NCBI RefSeq assembly: GCF_963678975.1
Contig: NC_089285.1
Location: 11,146,694-11,210,693 of the forward strand
Reading direction: 5' to 3'
Length of the DNA stretch: 64,000 bases
Source of the DNA: Dysidea avara
Taxonomy: Eukaryota > Porifera > Demospongiae > Dictyoceratida > Dysideidae
The notes beneath the pieces were generated by a model. That model was not told the origin of the DNA. It ran no database searches and saw nothing but the letters and a program-made list of their open reading frames with translations. Position numbers and translations under genes: made by a program. Of this stretch, positions 1 to 11,388 are shown piece by piece. Every line of letters starts with the position of its first letter. Position 1 is the first letter of the stretch.

Positions 1-751
1 ACAAGAGCTTACAATAGCTACTAAATTACAAGTGCAAGTGCGAATTAGAAAAAAGGAAATACGAGAAGAAAACACTGTAAGCACTTCAAGTCACAGGCCA
101 AGGTGAAATGTTGCCCGGCCAAGACTGTGGTCACAGGTTCTCAGGTGGACACCCCTTTTGCTAGCCAGTCAAGTGTTAATCAGTGCTGTCTCATACTGGC
201 TCATCGATATTGCTTCCTGCTATGTAAGTAGTGTACTGAAAGTGCATTCATGTGTAAGTTTCTGAACTGTTGTATAAAGGTCTATATTTGATTTACGGCC
301 TATAGCTACATGCATAATGATACATAGCTGGTAGCTGTGCTTTATATGGAGGAGTATTGAAATAGCAGCCATGCACATCTACTGTAAAGGTTCAATATTA
401 TGAGTCAAAAGGTGACCTCTAGCAGATTTCACTCTGCATACCAACTAGAGTATTACACTGATGTATATATTTACTATATTATTATTTTACAAAAAAAATT
501 ATCCTTAGAAGCTATTAACACCCCAAAAGTGTGCACAAACACCTTAGAGTGTACACTAACACCCTCAAAAGTGTGGGTGTACCCAAACACCCCTAGTAGG
601 GTGTAATCAAACACCTTTGTTTTTACAGTGCAATTGAACAATTTATCAAACCTTTTAACTTTTGGATCTAAATGAAATGACAAACTTCTCAAACTATGTG
701 TGCACTTAAATCACATGTACGTAGGTTCTAAATTCAGTTCACAGATTTGTA
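1..751. other. Intergenic sequence, no gene recognised
   Basis: Short open frames here have no recognisable domain. Between about 518 and 620 the motif ACACCC and its reverse complement recur at short intervals (AACACCC, GGGTGT), giving a small local repeat of unknown role. The rest is AT-rich and featureless to me. Confidence 0.4.
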
Positions 752-2174
752 TCAGTCCACAATTTCTTGATCGTCGTCCTTTACAAGATCATTGAAAGCC
801 CTACATATACCCGAAACATGAACGGCAACAACTGATGATTTGCTTTTCTTTGATCTTGGATCACTAGCAATTTTGGCTATTTTTTCCTGAATGAAAGTGA
901 AAAATTCTTTAGCTTTTTCTTGGTAACTCAAATTGAACACATAATGATTTGCTTTAAGTATGTTGGATCTTCTCACTGGAAAAGTATGTGCTAGAAGAGT
1001 CTTGATAACTTCGTGACATGGCTTATTTTTAGCCAATTCCTCCTTGAGGTTATCCATATTCGCGATTCGTCATCATCAGCATTATGCGGTATGCTGGGAT
1101 AAAAGTGCTTGGTATTCAATAGACATTTTTGCTTCTTTCTAGGACCATCACACATTGGAGAATTACCACGGTTCACATTTTGACTGCGAGTATAAATGAA
1201 CCATTTCCAGGAATTCTATAAATAAGATTTAAATACACAAAAGGAAATGTTCAAATTAACCATTACCAAAGTATCTCCATCATCTTCCGGTGAAATAATT
1301 GGAAATTTCATTAGTAGAGCTTTTGCTACATGTTGACAATCTTTCAAAGATGGTCGTGAAGTATAGGTCATTAACAAAGTGGTTAATGTCTGCACCATGT
1401 ATTTACGATCACCCTCTGTTAACAACTTGGATGCTAACTTAGACTCAGTCTGGCTGCGGAAAGATGGAACTAGAAATGGAACAGGAAGCTCCTACAGTAT
1501 ATAAAATTGGGTTAATATTAAATGCAATCACATGCACACGACCTTCCTTTCCTCTGGCATAAGTTTCCGTTTTCTAATGCTGGGTGTAAACCTGAAATAT
1601 ATTAATTGTAATTCTTAATGAAACTGTAACTGAAAAAAAAACTTTTTCATACCTTTTCACTAGCAAAACTTGATGAACTAGGGCTAGGACTAGGAGGATC
1701 ATGATAACTACAACTAGCCTCTTGACTAGCACCACTGCTTTGGTCTAGTGCATCTGTACTCTATAATTTAGAACAATGAGTCAAGACAACAGTGAAAAAA
1801 TCTAGATTCTTACACTATCGTTGGAATACAAAGCTTGAATTGCCTTATACAACTTCATCCGAGGACCAACTTTTTGGACCACATCTCTCAGGCTATCGGG
1901 ACCTGGTTTACACCCAATGAGAGTCACCAATGACTCACCATCCATATCATTGAATATAAAAGTACCTATGCACATTTGTAACTATATAATACTGTAGACT
2001 TACGTAATATGATTACACACTCAACTACTTAAACTCATAGTATTGAAACATTTATTCTAGGAATTTTTTAAAGCACTCACCCTTAAACACCTGGGCAACT
2101 TCATTGAGTAACTTCACATCGTCGATTATCCACAAACACAAATCTTCTGTGGTCATTTCGTTTAATGTCTCCAT
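752..2174 (-). pseudogene. SAM-domain protein of the SAMD3-like type, six exons, frame broken
   Basis: Exons on the minus strand: 2081..2174, 1814..1965, 1653..1760, 1543..1591, 1267..1491 and 752..1215, all with GT..AG borders. The ATG at 2174 opens a SAM domain: residues TTEDLCLWIIDDV, then DGESLVTLIG and KLYKAIQAL across exons 1-2. A Ser/Pro-rich linker follows. Exons 4-6 match a domain common in invertebrate SAMD3-like proteins (KYMVQTLTTLL, RPSLKDCQHVAKAL, SWKWFIYTR, then HTFPVRRSNIL). Exon 4 (49 bp) is open only if one base is gained or lost at the exon 3/4 junction. In exon 6 the frame shifts near 1060, between DDES and NMDNLKEE. SAM domains mediate protein-protein contacts; the function of this family is not known to me. 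It is divergent from the zinc-finger gene at 2420. Either it is a young pseudogene or the assembly has indels. Confidence 0.6.
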
Positions 2175-2787
2175 CACACAGTACCCTGCAGCACTTGGAC
2201 CTGTATGCTCACTGTAGCTACCTTCCTTTATAAAAGTTCACTTGTATACCGCTGGCGTTTGGCTCTGTAACACTTAATTAATGACAATCTGCGCGATTAA
2301 AATAATACTTGACACTGGGGCACTCATCATTCGGCGCCCGCTACCTTCGTTGTAACGGTGTCCACCCCATGCAGACTCAGGTGCGGCGGTTGTAAAGTTC
2401 GTTCCAAGGCTTGTTCGACATGCATTCGTCTTCGCCGGATAAGTTTCATGATTGTGTCTATTGCTGTTTTCGCTCTAATGACAGAGTGATTTTGATAAAA
2501 CATCTGTTTGAATCCCACTGTCTTCAAGAAAATTTCCGCTATGGATGTGAAATTCCGTTGTGTGCTCATTATTTCACTACTGGAGCTACTTATGCATCGT
2601 TTTTGACTCATTGTAATCGAAAGCATGGTAACTGGAGAAGAATATTATCATCTGATATTCATTGCTCAGATGATCACACAGACCACCAATCAATGGATAC
2701 TGATCATGATAGAGCTTGCGGTGATATATTCTATCAGCTTGAGCTACCTGATACAGAACTTAATGATGGGAGTAGCTTTAACACTGA

Positions 2788-3310
2788 CAGTGTTGGGCAA
2801 GTTACTTTTTAAAAGTAACTAGTTACATATTACATATTACTTGCAGCTGAACTATTTAGTTACAGTTACATATTACCCATAAAATAAAGTAACTGTAATA
2901 ATATTACATATTATATTACTTTGTGTCCATAGCCTTAAGCTGTCATGTGTGAAATTACCACCTTATCACGTGACACGATTGCATTGTTGGACAATGTGCA
3001 AGTCTTGATATAAGTAAGTAACTGGTGAATAAGCCTCATTTAGTAGGCTTCATTACTTCGTTGTGGCTAGGCGTTACTCAGTGGGTTACTAACGAGATTA
3101 GTAACTTCGTTACTTTTAGTAATAATATTACATAATTTTAGATTCGTTACAGTAACTATATTACCTAGGTAACGCGTTACATTTGCAAGTAAAGTAACTT
3201 GAGTTATATTTACCTGTTTTTATAGTGTATTTCGTTATATTACTTTGTTACCACAAAAGTAATAATATTACGTAACGCGTTACATAAGTAGCGCGTTACT
3301 CCCAACACTG
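2788..3310. mobile_element. hAT-type MITE with 8-bp target duplication AACACTGA
   Basis: The element starts CAGTGTTGGG and ends CCCAACACTG. It is flanked by AACACTGA at 2780..2787 and 3311..3318. The interior is a palindromic run of GTAACGCGTTAC-like units. An 8-bp duplication plus CAGTG termini fits the hAT superfamily. It has no coding capacity. It interrupts exon 1 of the zinc-finger gene; reading from the first duplication straight to 3319 keeps the frame open. Confidence 0.85.
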
Positions 3311-5659
3311 AACACTGATAGGGCACATGAAAACGAGGACACATTTGATCAGGAGAAAGAAGCAGCCTTGTTTTTACTTACTTTGAAAGAAAAGTACAAG
3401 CTCTCCCAAGCTTCTGTTAACTATGCTGTTGGCTGTTTAAATAGCATAGTTAACAAAACGGTGAATAACATTCGTGATTCAATAAAGAGCAGTTTAGGAA
3501 ATGAAAGTGATACTTTGCTCTCAAATGACTGCTTCTTCCAGGTTGATATGTTTCAAAATTTGAAAACTGAATATCAGCAGACTAAGTTTTATAAAGAGCA
3601 CTTCGGTCTTGTAGTAAGTTTTGCATTAATTTAACTCATGCTATAGTAGCTAGATATGCTTTCGTGAAGTTTATAACTAATGGTGCAGATTAATTTTAGA
3701 AATACTTGTAAAAATGTATGCATCATTAATCTGATTGTATTATTAATCTAATGATATAATTTAGGAACCAGTAGCTGTGCATCTTGGAACATCCTTTAAA
3801 TATCGACCATCAGGTGATCTAATTGAATGTGAAGATACTTTTCAATATGTGCCATTAGTAGAAAACCTTGAAAAATTCTTAAACCATCCTGAGGTACTAG
3901 CAGAAGTATGCAACATTTCCTAGCTAATAATGAGTTGTTAACATGAATGCGTACATAGGTCACCACTCCACATGCAAGAATGGACAATTTTCTTGAAGAC
4001 TATTGCGATGGCACATTATTTAAAAATCATCCATTGTTTGCAGCACATTGTGAAGATGAAGTAGAGTCTAGATCTTGTGTAAAGTTACAGTTCATTATTT
4101 ATTTTGATGAAGTAGAAACAAACAATCCATTGGGTGCAAGCAAAGGAAAACACAAGCTTGGTATGTAAAAGTGATGCATTGATGGTGGTATAATAATCAT
4201 TGTGTGGTTTTCAGCTCTTTTCTATTACACTTTGGGTAATATTCGTCCAAAATTCAGAGCAACATTAAAAGTAATACAGCTTATTGCTGTTGTTACTACT
4301 CCAAACCTTAAGGAATATGGCTATGAGCCAATTATGAAGCCTTTTATTGATGAAGTAAACAGCCTTGCAAAAGTATGAAAATTGACTGTAGAAACTTTGG
4401 CTGTAAACCTTTATTTTATTTTTAGGGTTGCCATTTGCAACTAAATGGAAAGAGGATATTGGTGAAAGGAAGCGTGCTAGCTATGCTAGCAGATACATTA
4501 GCTGCACACTCTATAGGAGGATTTAAAGTTGGTGTAGGGCTAGCTCTCAGACAATGTAGGATTTGTCTTGCAACTAGGACAACTGCAGCTAATAATGTTG
4601 GTAACAGTATGTATGACATAGCCATATTATACAGCTACACTTAAATTCATTTTTGTTTTTAGTTTTCAGAGTCAAAATTCATTGTATGCTCCCCAGAAAC
4701 ATATGATTACCATTGTTGCTTGCTGAGTGGACCATTAGCTGAATTTGATTCAATTACACATGGTGTTAACTTTCCTAGACCACTTAATAATTTGGCTTAT
4801 TTTCATGTGGCAAATCATCAGCTACCCCAGGGTATCATGCATATAATTCTTGAAGGAGCTATGCCGTACACTTTACGTCTAATGTTGCACCACTTCATTA
4901 TAGAGAAATCATATTTCACCCTGTATCTTCTCAATGAAAGAATAGCTCATTTCAAGTACAGCAATGCTGAGTCAGGAGACAAACCACAGCCTTTGCCAGA
5001 AAAAGTGTTGCAACCAACAGCTAATCTTTGCCAATCAGGTATGCTAAATGTTATATAACATCATGGTTGCATAATTGCATATTTAGCTGCACAGATTTGG
5101 ATTTTGGCTATTTATGTATCTCTAATGATCGGAGAATATGTTCCGTTGCATGATGAAAAGTGGGAATGCTACTTTACCTGTTAGATATCATGAAGATATG
5201 TACTGCTCGTATTCAGTCAGAAGATCTTGTGGATTATTTGCGGTCTTTAATTCAAAGATACCTGTGTGTTTCGGGCGTGTTTTCCAACTGCCTCTGTTTT
5301 GCCAAAGCAACACTACCTACTGCATTTACCATCTCAAATATTGAGGTAACTTGCATGAATTTTAGTGTTTTGAATGATTCTGTATATTTTAGATTAGGGC
5401 TCTCACAAATAGTTGGTGCATGAGGATGGAAGCAAAGAACAGCTACTTCAAGCATATTTCACAAGTGGGAAATTTTAAAAACATAGCACTGACTGTTGCT
5501 GCTCGTCATCAGAAACTCATGTGTTCACTTTTCAATTCTAAGGATTTCTTTGGAAGATCCTTTTATCATCGTCACCATGTAAATATTAGTGCCATACTTG
5601 CCGTTCTTTATGCATGCACAGGGAATCGATTAATTTTTTTCCTCAAAACTTGATCTGTT

Positions 5660-5993
5660 CAGTGGCAAATCCAGGGTTTTCAAAAGGGGGTTCCACTCTG
5701 GTGATTATTTGCAATCCACGCACTGTTGAAGACTGAGACCAAAAAAAAAATGTCTTAAAATTTGACGTGTTCTCTCAAGTTCATCTTAAAACCAATCCAC
5801 CAATCGGTTTCTCATCAACTCTTATTAGATTATATTGGTACACCACTGACTGCTGCATTATAATAAATGCCCAAATTAGGGTAACTGCTCTATTAGAGTA
5901 CTTTGATATTGCTGACACTGACGCTCTTCCAAAAGAGGGGTTCCATGGAACCCTCTGAATCCCCTCCCCCTTCCCTGAATCTGCTATGCACTG
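5660..5993. mobile_element. MITE with CAGTGGCAAATCCAGG termini
   Basis: The left end CAGTGGCAAATCCAGGG and the right end CCCTGAATCTGCTATGCACTG are imperfect inverted repeats of the hAT-like CAGTGGCGGATCTAGG type. A 5-bp CTGTT lies on both sides, and no clean 8-bp duplication was found. The interior carries one copy of the ACTGCTCTATTAGAGTA palindromic motif (5881..5907). It lies in an intron-like gap of the zinc-finger pseudogene. Confidence 0.6.
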
Positions 5994-6804
5994 CTGTTGT
6001 GTGTGTGCAGGTCTTTCTGAAAATGGTGTTATTTTGAAATGGAAAGGCATCGAGTGTACAGTGTTCCCCACTGTAGGCAATGGACCACCCACACAGTTAA
6101 CTCAAGAGGCTATACATGTTCAGGAAGAACTGCAAAGGTACCTGATACCTCAGAATGAACCATTCATTTATAGGTAAGAATCTAACTCCACAGTTCTGAA
6201 GTGCACGTGATAGGGTACATCACCATGACTGAGTAAATTTTATATTCTTTGCTATGTAAATTTAATCTAGTTGCTCAAGAGTTAGTACATGCACTATAGT
6301 ACATTTTGCACCACAGAATTTTTGGATCACTGACGGCTTGGACAAATTCTCTGTGCACCTCTAACATATTATACCTCGCAACATTACAGACTTATATAGT
6401 TGCGTGCAATTACAAATTGTCAACTTGAATGTGATTACAAAGAATTAACTTTCTATGTTTTGTAGGCATAACTGGATTGAGAGTGGAGGAAATAAGTATT
6501 GTTTGGGTGAATTTATTGTGTGTGGATTCCAAGATGATGATGCCCCACAATTCGGAAAATATCTGATATCTTGATGATTAATAATGACATGGCCTTTATA
6601 TGCTACCAACTGCATCTTACATCTGGAATAGACCGTCACTTTCACAGTTATGTCATATCTCAAACTGAAGAACACTCCATTTTACGTATTTGTGAAGAGA
6701 ATAGCTTCATAGAGCATCTGCATCCAGTTCGGTCACATCAACTACTCTCTGCACCTAGAACAATGTACATTGTTACAAAAAGTGTTGCATTTAAATCATG
6801 GTAG

Positions 6805-7039
6805 CTCTAATTACCAAGTGATATTTTGTATAGCAGCCTAATTTCAAGGGGGACTTTTAATGTTGTAATGCTTTTTTTACAGATTTCAATGTTTAATATT
6901 TTAAGGAAAACTTTAGTTATCCTCAAACCTCAAACTTTTCACTTCAAATTACACAGGCTATATATGTAATTTGATTGCTTTGAATGACATCAGAGAAGCT
7001 TTTAAATCTTGCTGAAATAGTAAACCTGTTTGTTACATT
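6805..7039. other. Intergenic, nothing recognised
   Basis: AT-rich sequence downstream of the zinc-finger pseudogene. No feature seen. Confidence 0.4.
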
Positions 7040-7500
7040 TAACAGAAATTGTCATTGTTATTTCAAAAATTATTTGTTGTTACAACAAAAATAACACACC
7101 TATAGTGTTGTTTTAACAAAGCTTTTACATGTTGCTGAAATAACAAACTTATTTGTTGAAACTGCTACATAATAGTTGAATTAATGAAGATGTGTAGACT
7201 TTATGATAAGCATCAGTCATTTTAAGAAACATACTGTTATTGTTACAAATTTAATATTGTTACAACAAATATGTCATAAGAATAACACATCAAATGTTGC
7301 TTTAGCAAAGTTTTACATGTTGCTGAAATAACAAACTTGTTTGTTGAAACGACAATTGCAGTTGAATTAACAAATATGTGTAGACTAAATGGTAAGTTAT
7401 CTTTACAGGTTCATTGTTGTTGCAACACATAAGTTATCAAAATAACACATGTTATGCTGTTTTAACATTCTGTAGTATTAACAAACTTTGTCATTTCAAC
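7040..7500. repeat. Degenerate tandem repeat, period about 190 bp
   Basis: Blocks such as ACATGTTGCTGAAATAACAA followed by TTGTTGAAAC and GTGTAGACT recur near 7125-7200 and 7315-7390. A weaker copy lies on either side. The unit itself contains internal TTGTTA/TAACAA palindromes. Confidence 0.55.
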
Positions 7501-7622
7501 AAAGTTGGTGCAGGGTTGCTACATGGTATTGTGTGAATGCTTGCATCATTTGGCACCCTCTTGTGATGCATTTAAGCATTGATCTCTTCTCCAGTTACAG
7601 GGGCCATTGTTTAAATAAATAA

Positions 7623-7764
7623 TAGTTATATGGATACAATGTGGAGTCTACGGAATTTATAAACCCAAAGGCCCCTAGGCTGTAGCGCACAAGCATACGA
7701 GGGTGCTAATAAGGGCCTGAGGGTCTATAAATTCCGTAGACTCTACATTGTGTCTGTATAACTA
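7623..7764. repeat. Hairpin MITE with inverted arms of about 44 bp
   Basis: TAGTTATATGGATACAATG on the left pairs with its near reverse complement ending TAACTA on the right. The arms continue through GGAGTCTACGGAATTTATA. A loop of about 55 bp separates them, so the piece would form a long stem-loop. It has no coding capacity. Confidence 0.75.
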
Positions 7765-8024
7765 ATTTAGACTCTGTTTACTCTACAAATTATTTAGTTA
7801 CCTCTTTTATTAGGTATCCTTAACGAGAGGTTGATAATTCTCGTGAATCTTGTTGACTGTCGCACCCATCAGGGCACACGTGATATAATCATAATGAGCA
7901 CCTATCTGACATCCTCCCAAAGCAACTTGCATTCTTATTGGACAGAATTATATGTTGGTTGGTTGCTATAGAGTTATAGTTGAAACAAAGTGGAAGTTGG
8001 ACATGTTAAGAACAATAGAACATT

Positions 8025-8262
8025 TTGAAGACTCTAATTACCAAGAAATTTCAACTGTCTCAACGAGCAGGCCATTTGGCGAGGCCCTCAGTGGGGAAAA
8101 TATTAAACAAGCAATACAAAGCGCAATTCCTGACAGTACAAAGAAGGATACCTGAGTCAAATTACTGGATATGCTACGTTATTCTGGAATTTTTTGGGAA
8201 AAGATGGAACAGAGTTTCCCCCCAACAGTCTACACCACATATGCTGTGGGATCCTTCTGGGT
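8025..8262 (+). pseudogene. Relic exon of a Crypton/DUF3504-type domain (ZMYM/QRICH1-like)
   Basis: One frame gives RPFGEALSGENIKQAIQ followed by STKKDT. Another gives NYWICYVILEF, and the remaining pieces read GKDGTEFPPNSL and HHICCGILL in a shifted frame. These match the order seen in the Crypton-derived DUF3504 domain, a tyrosine-recombinase relic found in ZMYM2/3/4, QRICH1 and KCTD1-like proteins. A plausible splice donor (GTAAGT) ends it near 8262. At least one frameshift is needed and no neighbouring exon was found, so it is scored as a broken fragment. Confidence 0.5.
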
Positions 8263-8264
8263 AA

Positions 8265-9107
8265 GTGGAATTAACATTGATATTTTATAAAGATAGAATT
8301 TATCAAGTTTCATGTTTTGGATTCTGAATCCTCGGTGATGACAGCCCCCAGTCTCTATTAAGCACAATGATATATATAGTACTGGACATCATAACTTTCC
8401 AAAAATGTAACGTGCTGTATAATTTGTTTGACCACTACGCATGGATATAAACAAAGCGCTGTAATTTTCATAGTGTTTTTCCTATGACTACGCAATCAAC
8501 ATCATTTTACTTGTGGTGTAATATGGATTAAAATGATACCTAGGGATTTACCTTACAATGAAAGTATAAAGACCAAAACACACTGTGAAAATACATTTCA
8601 GTTTATAAGTACGCAAATCCTCTACACACCATTAGAAAATAATCCGTAACTCATTGCCAGTTGATCCTATTCATCCCAAATCACCGTTGGCTGATTTTCC
8701 ATTCAATGGCGAGTAAGGCCATATATAGCTCACGTGACTGAAATGTTAATTAACATGGCGGATAAAGTGTGGAATGTAGCGTAGCGATAAAACCAGTCAA
8801 CGTTCTTCATCGCTCTATAACAAGTAAGCCTCTGTTGTTATAGTGTGTATTTAACCTTGCCTTAGTAGCCCAATAAATAAGCTTTCTTTTGATATCTAGT
8901 ATTAGGCTAATGGAGTTAGACAAGCCAAGTTACCTGGCCATATTCTTAAGCCTGTTTGAATAAACACGCATTCATCAAACATTTTTGTGTGGCTTTAAAG
9001 GTTAAGGCCGGTTCCTTTGTGTTTAAAAGCTATAACTCCTGAACAAATTTATTTTTTTTAAATCTGTCTTACAATTTTTTTGCATATGCCGCATTGTATA
9101 TGTAATA
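8265..9107. other. Intergenic, no gene recognised
   Basis: Contains a CACGTG E-box near 8730 and an ATG at 8754 (MADKVWNVA, then stop). Neither supports a gene call. No repeat structure was recognised. Confidence 0.35.
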
Positions 9108-9222
9108 GTTATACCATGGCTGCGAGGGATTTGCTGATATATACACCCAAAGCCCGAGGGCCGCAGGCCCGAAGGCTGCGGGTGTATATGTCAGCAAAAT
9201 CCCAAGCAGCCGTGGTATAAGC
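9108..9222. repeat. Hairpin MITE with inverted arms of about 40 bp
   Basis: GTTATACCATGGCTGCGAGG at the left pairs with the sequence ending CGTGGTATAAGC on the right. The arms run on through GGATTTGCTGA and TATACACCC to a short GC-rich loop with CCCGAGGGCCGCAGGCCCG. It has the same build as the hairpin at 7623 but a different sequence. Confidence 0.75.
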
Positions 9223-9957
9223 AGGGGCTAAAAAGGGGGGCTAGTTGTGGCCAAAAAGCTAGTTGTAAAAGTCAGGCTAAAATAGCAAGCTGCACTATGC
9301 ACAGAAAAGTATATAACCTCAAAGTTGCATTACGTGCATGTGTGTGCAGCTTAAATCTCTTTTACAGGGATTTGGCTAAAAGTACCTCAAGATCTTATCT
9401 TGAAATAGCTATTTTCAAAAAAATTCTCCACTATGTGATTAGAGATTGTCTTACAATTCAGCCTATAATCATAGTTTCTTTTATTACAGTCTACAATTAA
9501 AATTGCCCTAGAATCTAGCTAATAAAACAACAGTTTATTCTAAAAAAAACTACTTTCAAACCCTGTAACTATGCTGCTTCTATACGTAGTTCTTTTTATC
9601 CTTTAAATTCACCATTTCCTAAAAACATCCAGATTTCAGTCAGATTCAATCTCATCACAGCTACATTTCAAAATTTCCTGGGGCAGTATATCTGCCCCAG
9701 TTTCCCTAGTCCCCATTTGGCCTTCCCCATCCACTGTCACTACACAAGTTCTCTCTTCACTACTTTAGCTATTTAGACAATCACAACAATAATAGAGTAC
9801 AATATGCATATACATCAAACACAAATGCAAATTTTGTTACATGTGTAACAAATATCCCCCGCTCTCAGGTTTGGCTAGTTGTAAAAAATAGTTTTTTTAG
9901 CCACTGGGTATAAGTGATATATATCACTCGGGGTGCACTCACCTAATAGGTGAAAGA
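9223..9957. other. Intergenic, no gene recognised
   Basis: The short open frame at 9297..9500 has no recognisable domain. A short hairpin GTGATATATATCAC lies near 9912. Confidence 0.35.
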
Positions 9958-9965
9958 ACTACTGA

Positions 9966-10380
9966 TAGGGACCCGCCGATTATGCTCATAATTTTACCTA
10001 TCACCTATTATGCTTAAATTAATGCTCAATATTTACCGATTATGCTCAATGTTCATGCCTTAGTTCATATGCGTTGCTACTAGTTTAACACTATATAGAA
10101 AGAAAAAAATGAGTGGCTGGAACACAAATAATAAATTTTTGCTGCATGCCTGCATGTAAGAGACAAGATCGATATACTCTAATAGAACAGTCAGTTTGAT
10201 GATTGTTCTATTAGAGTTACTGACTGCTCTATTAGAGTATATCGATCTTATTTTGAAATTTTAATTTTTGCAGCAAGAGTTTACACTATTGTACAAATAA
10301 TTAACCTATTATGCTGGCATTATGCTCAATGCTTTACCTATTATGCTCAAAATTATGCCAGCATAATTGGTGGGTCCCTA
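9966..10380. mobile_element. hAT-type MITE, family 1, copy A
   Basis: The termini are TAGGGACCCGCCGATTATGC and its near reverse complement, with the 8-bp target duplication ACTACTGA at 9958..9965 and 10381..10388. Subterminal copies of CCTATTATGC and GATTATGCTCA repeat at both ends. The centre (about 10168..10254) holds a palindrome built from ATCGATATACTCTAATAGA and CTCTATTAGAGTATATCGAT. Related copies lie at 15414, 23764 and 41504. Confidence 0.9.
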
Positions 10381-10706
10381 ACTACTGAGAACTCATCCTG
10401 TTTGTTTTATACAGTAGCATCTGAAGATCGATCGTGGTTTTAATAGCGTTGGCTAATAGCCATCAAAACGTTGTCCATACATTAAAACGCCATTAATACG
10501 TTACTATGCTTCAACACGCAATGTTAGAAAACTTGCGATTGTGGGATGGAGTTTATATTATCATTTTTGTACTAAGTTAACCCAACTAACTTCGCTATTG
10601 GGACAGTAAGTAAGTTACTATATTAAGTTAAGTACTTAGGACTGTAAGTTACTAACCTATTTCAACATAGCAGTAGTAGCTTTGCTGTTCCATGGTCTGT
10701 TCAAAG

Positions 10707-10933
10707 CGAGGGGTCTGACACTTCGGAAAGAGCGTACGAGATTTCCAGATTTCTACCGTGATTTCTGATTTCCAGGTTGATTTCTGCTGATATAGGTTGA
10801 TTTCTGCTGATATCCGCCCACGTAAGCTGTAGTTTACGGAAAAACTTCTCCAATTTACAAAGAAACACGGAGGTTAGAGGCTTGATTTCTACTGCAGGAG
10901 CGTACGAGATTTCACGAAGTGTCGGACCCCTCG
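10707..10933. mobile_element. 227-bp MITE with 8-bp target duplication GTTCAAAG
   Basis: The left terminus CGAGGGGTCTGACACTTCG and right terminus CGAAGTGTCGGACCCCTCG are inverted repeats with one mismatch. GTTCAAAG flanks it at 10699..10706 and 10934..10941. The repeated GGTTGATTTCTGCTGATAT and the GAGCGTACGAGATTTC near each end are internal repeats. The duplication length suggests hAT. Confidence 0.85.
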
Positions 10934-10941
10934 GTTCAAAG

Positions 10942-11226
10942 GATGATACGTGGTGGGTAGATATACGCATCCACAATCGCCCAAACGATTATTTTATGCC
11001 TTCATTAACCTTTAGTAACAACCAACTATTCTATCTTAACAAATGTACTAAGCTTAGCAACTACTACAAAAACGAGTACCACAATACAAAGCTCTATGTC
11101 GCTCAATATAACAAGTCAAAGTGCATCAATTCTTTGAACTGGCTGGGTATCAAAGTCATTGGCAAACCGCTTTCCCATGATATTGCCCGGGCAATATGCG
11201 AGTTAAACACCGAGTGGCGCCTTTGA
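10942..11226 (+). other. Unrecognised open frame
   Basis: An open frame with biased but plausible composition (KDDTWWVDIRIHNRPNDYF onward, ending AICELNTEWRL, stop at 11226) runs in from the MITE at 10707. It is also open upstream through the insertion site (CCSMVCSKDD). I do not recognise the protein and found no start codon or clear splice acceptor. It may be a chance frame in a repeat. Confidence 0.2.
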
Positions 11227-11388
11227 ACGCCCACGCTAAAGTGGTATATGTGTACCAAATTTCATGAGTATTGTTGGCTGTTTCACTCAGAAATGTTGAT
11301 TTTTATGTTATGCTTCAATTCTCAATAGCATCAAAATAAATGAAGATATCAAAAATCTGTTTTACAAAAAATTGGAGCTATAACTGTG

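Larger units (their letters stand above)
2420..6804 (+). pseudogene. C2H2 zinc-finger, transposon-derived-type gene, multi-exon and broken
   Basis: The first ATG in the frame is 2420. Exon 1 codes for paired C2H2-like fingers (CVYC..H.FESH, then CEIPLCAHYF..HCNRKH). Later exons in consistent phase include 3745ff (EPVAVHLG), 3960ff, 4215ff, 4426ff, 4667ff, 5088ff, 5396ff, 6010ff and 6466ff. Recognisable blocks are YFDEVETNNPLG, LFYYTLGNIRPKFR and the PQGIMHIILEGAMPY motif near 4830, a pattern seen in repetitive transposase-like families of invertebrates. I do not know the family's biochemical function. Damage: a 523-bp MITE inside exon 1 (2788..3310), frameshifts near 5178, near 5270 and in an A-run near 6557, and a second MITE between the 5579 donor and the 6010 acceptor. 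This is therefore a decaying copy. The last frame ends with a stop at 6804. Confidence 0.6.
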
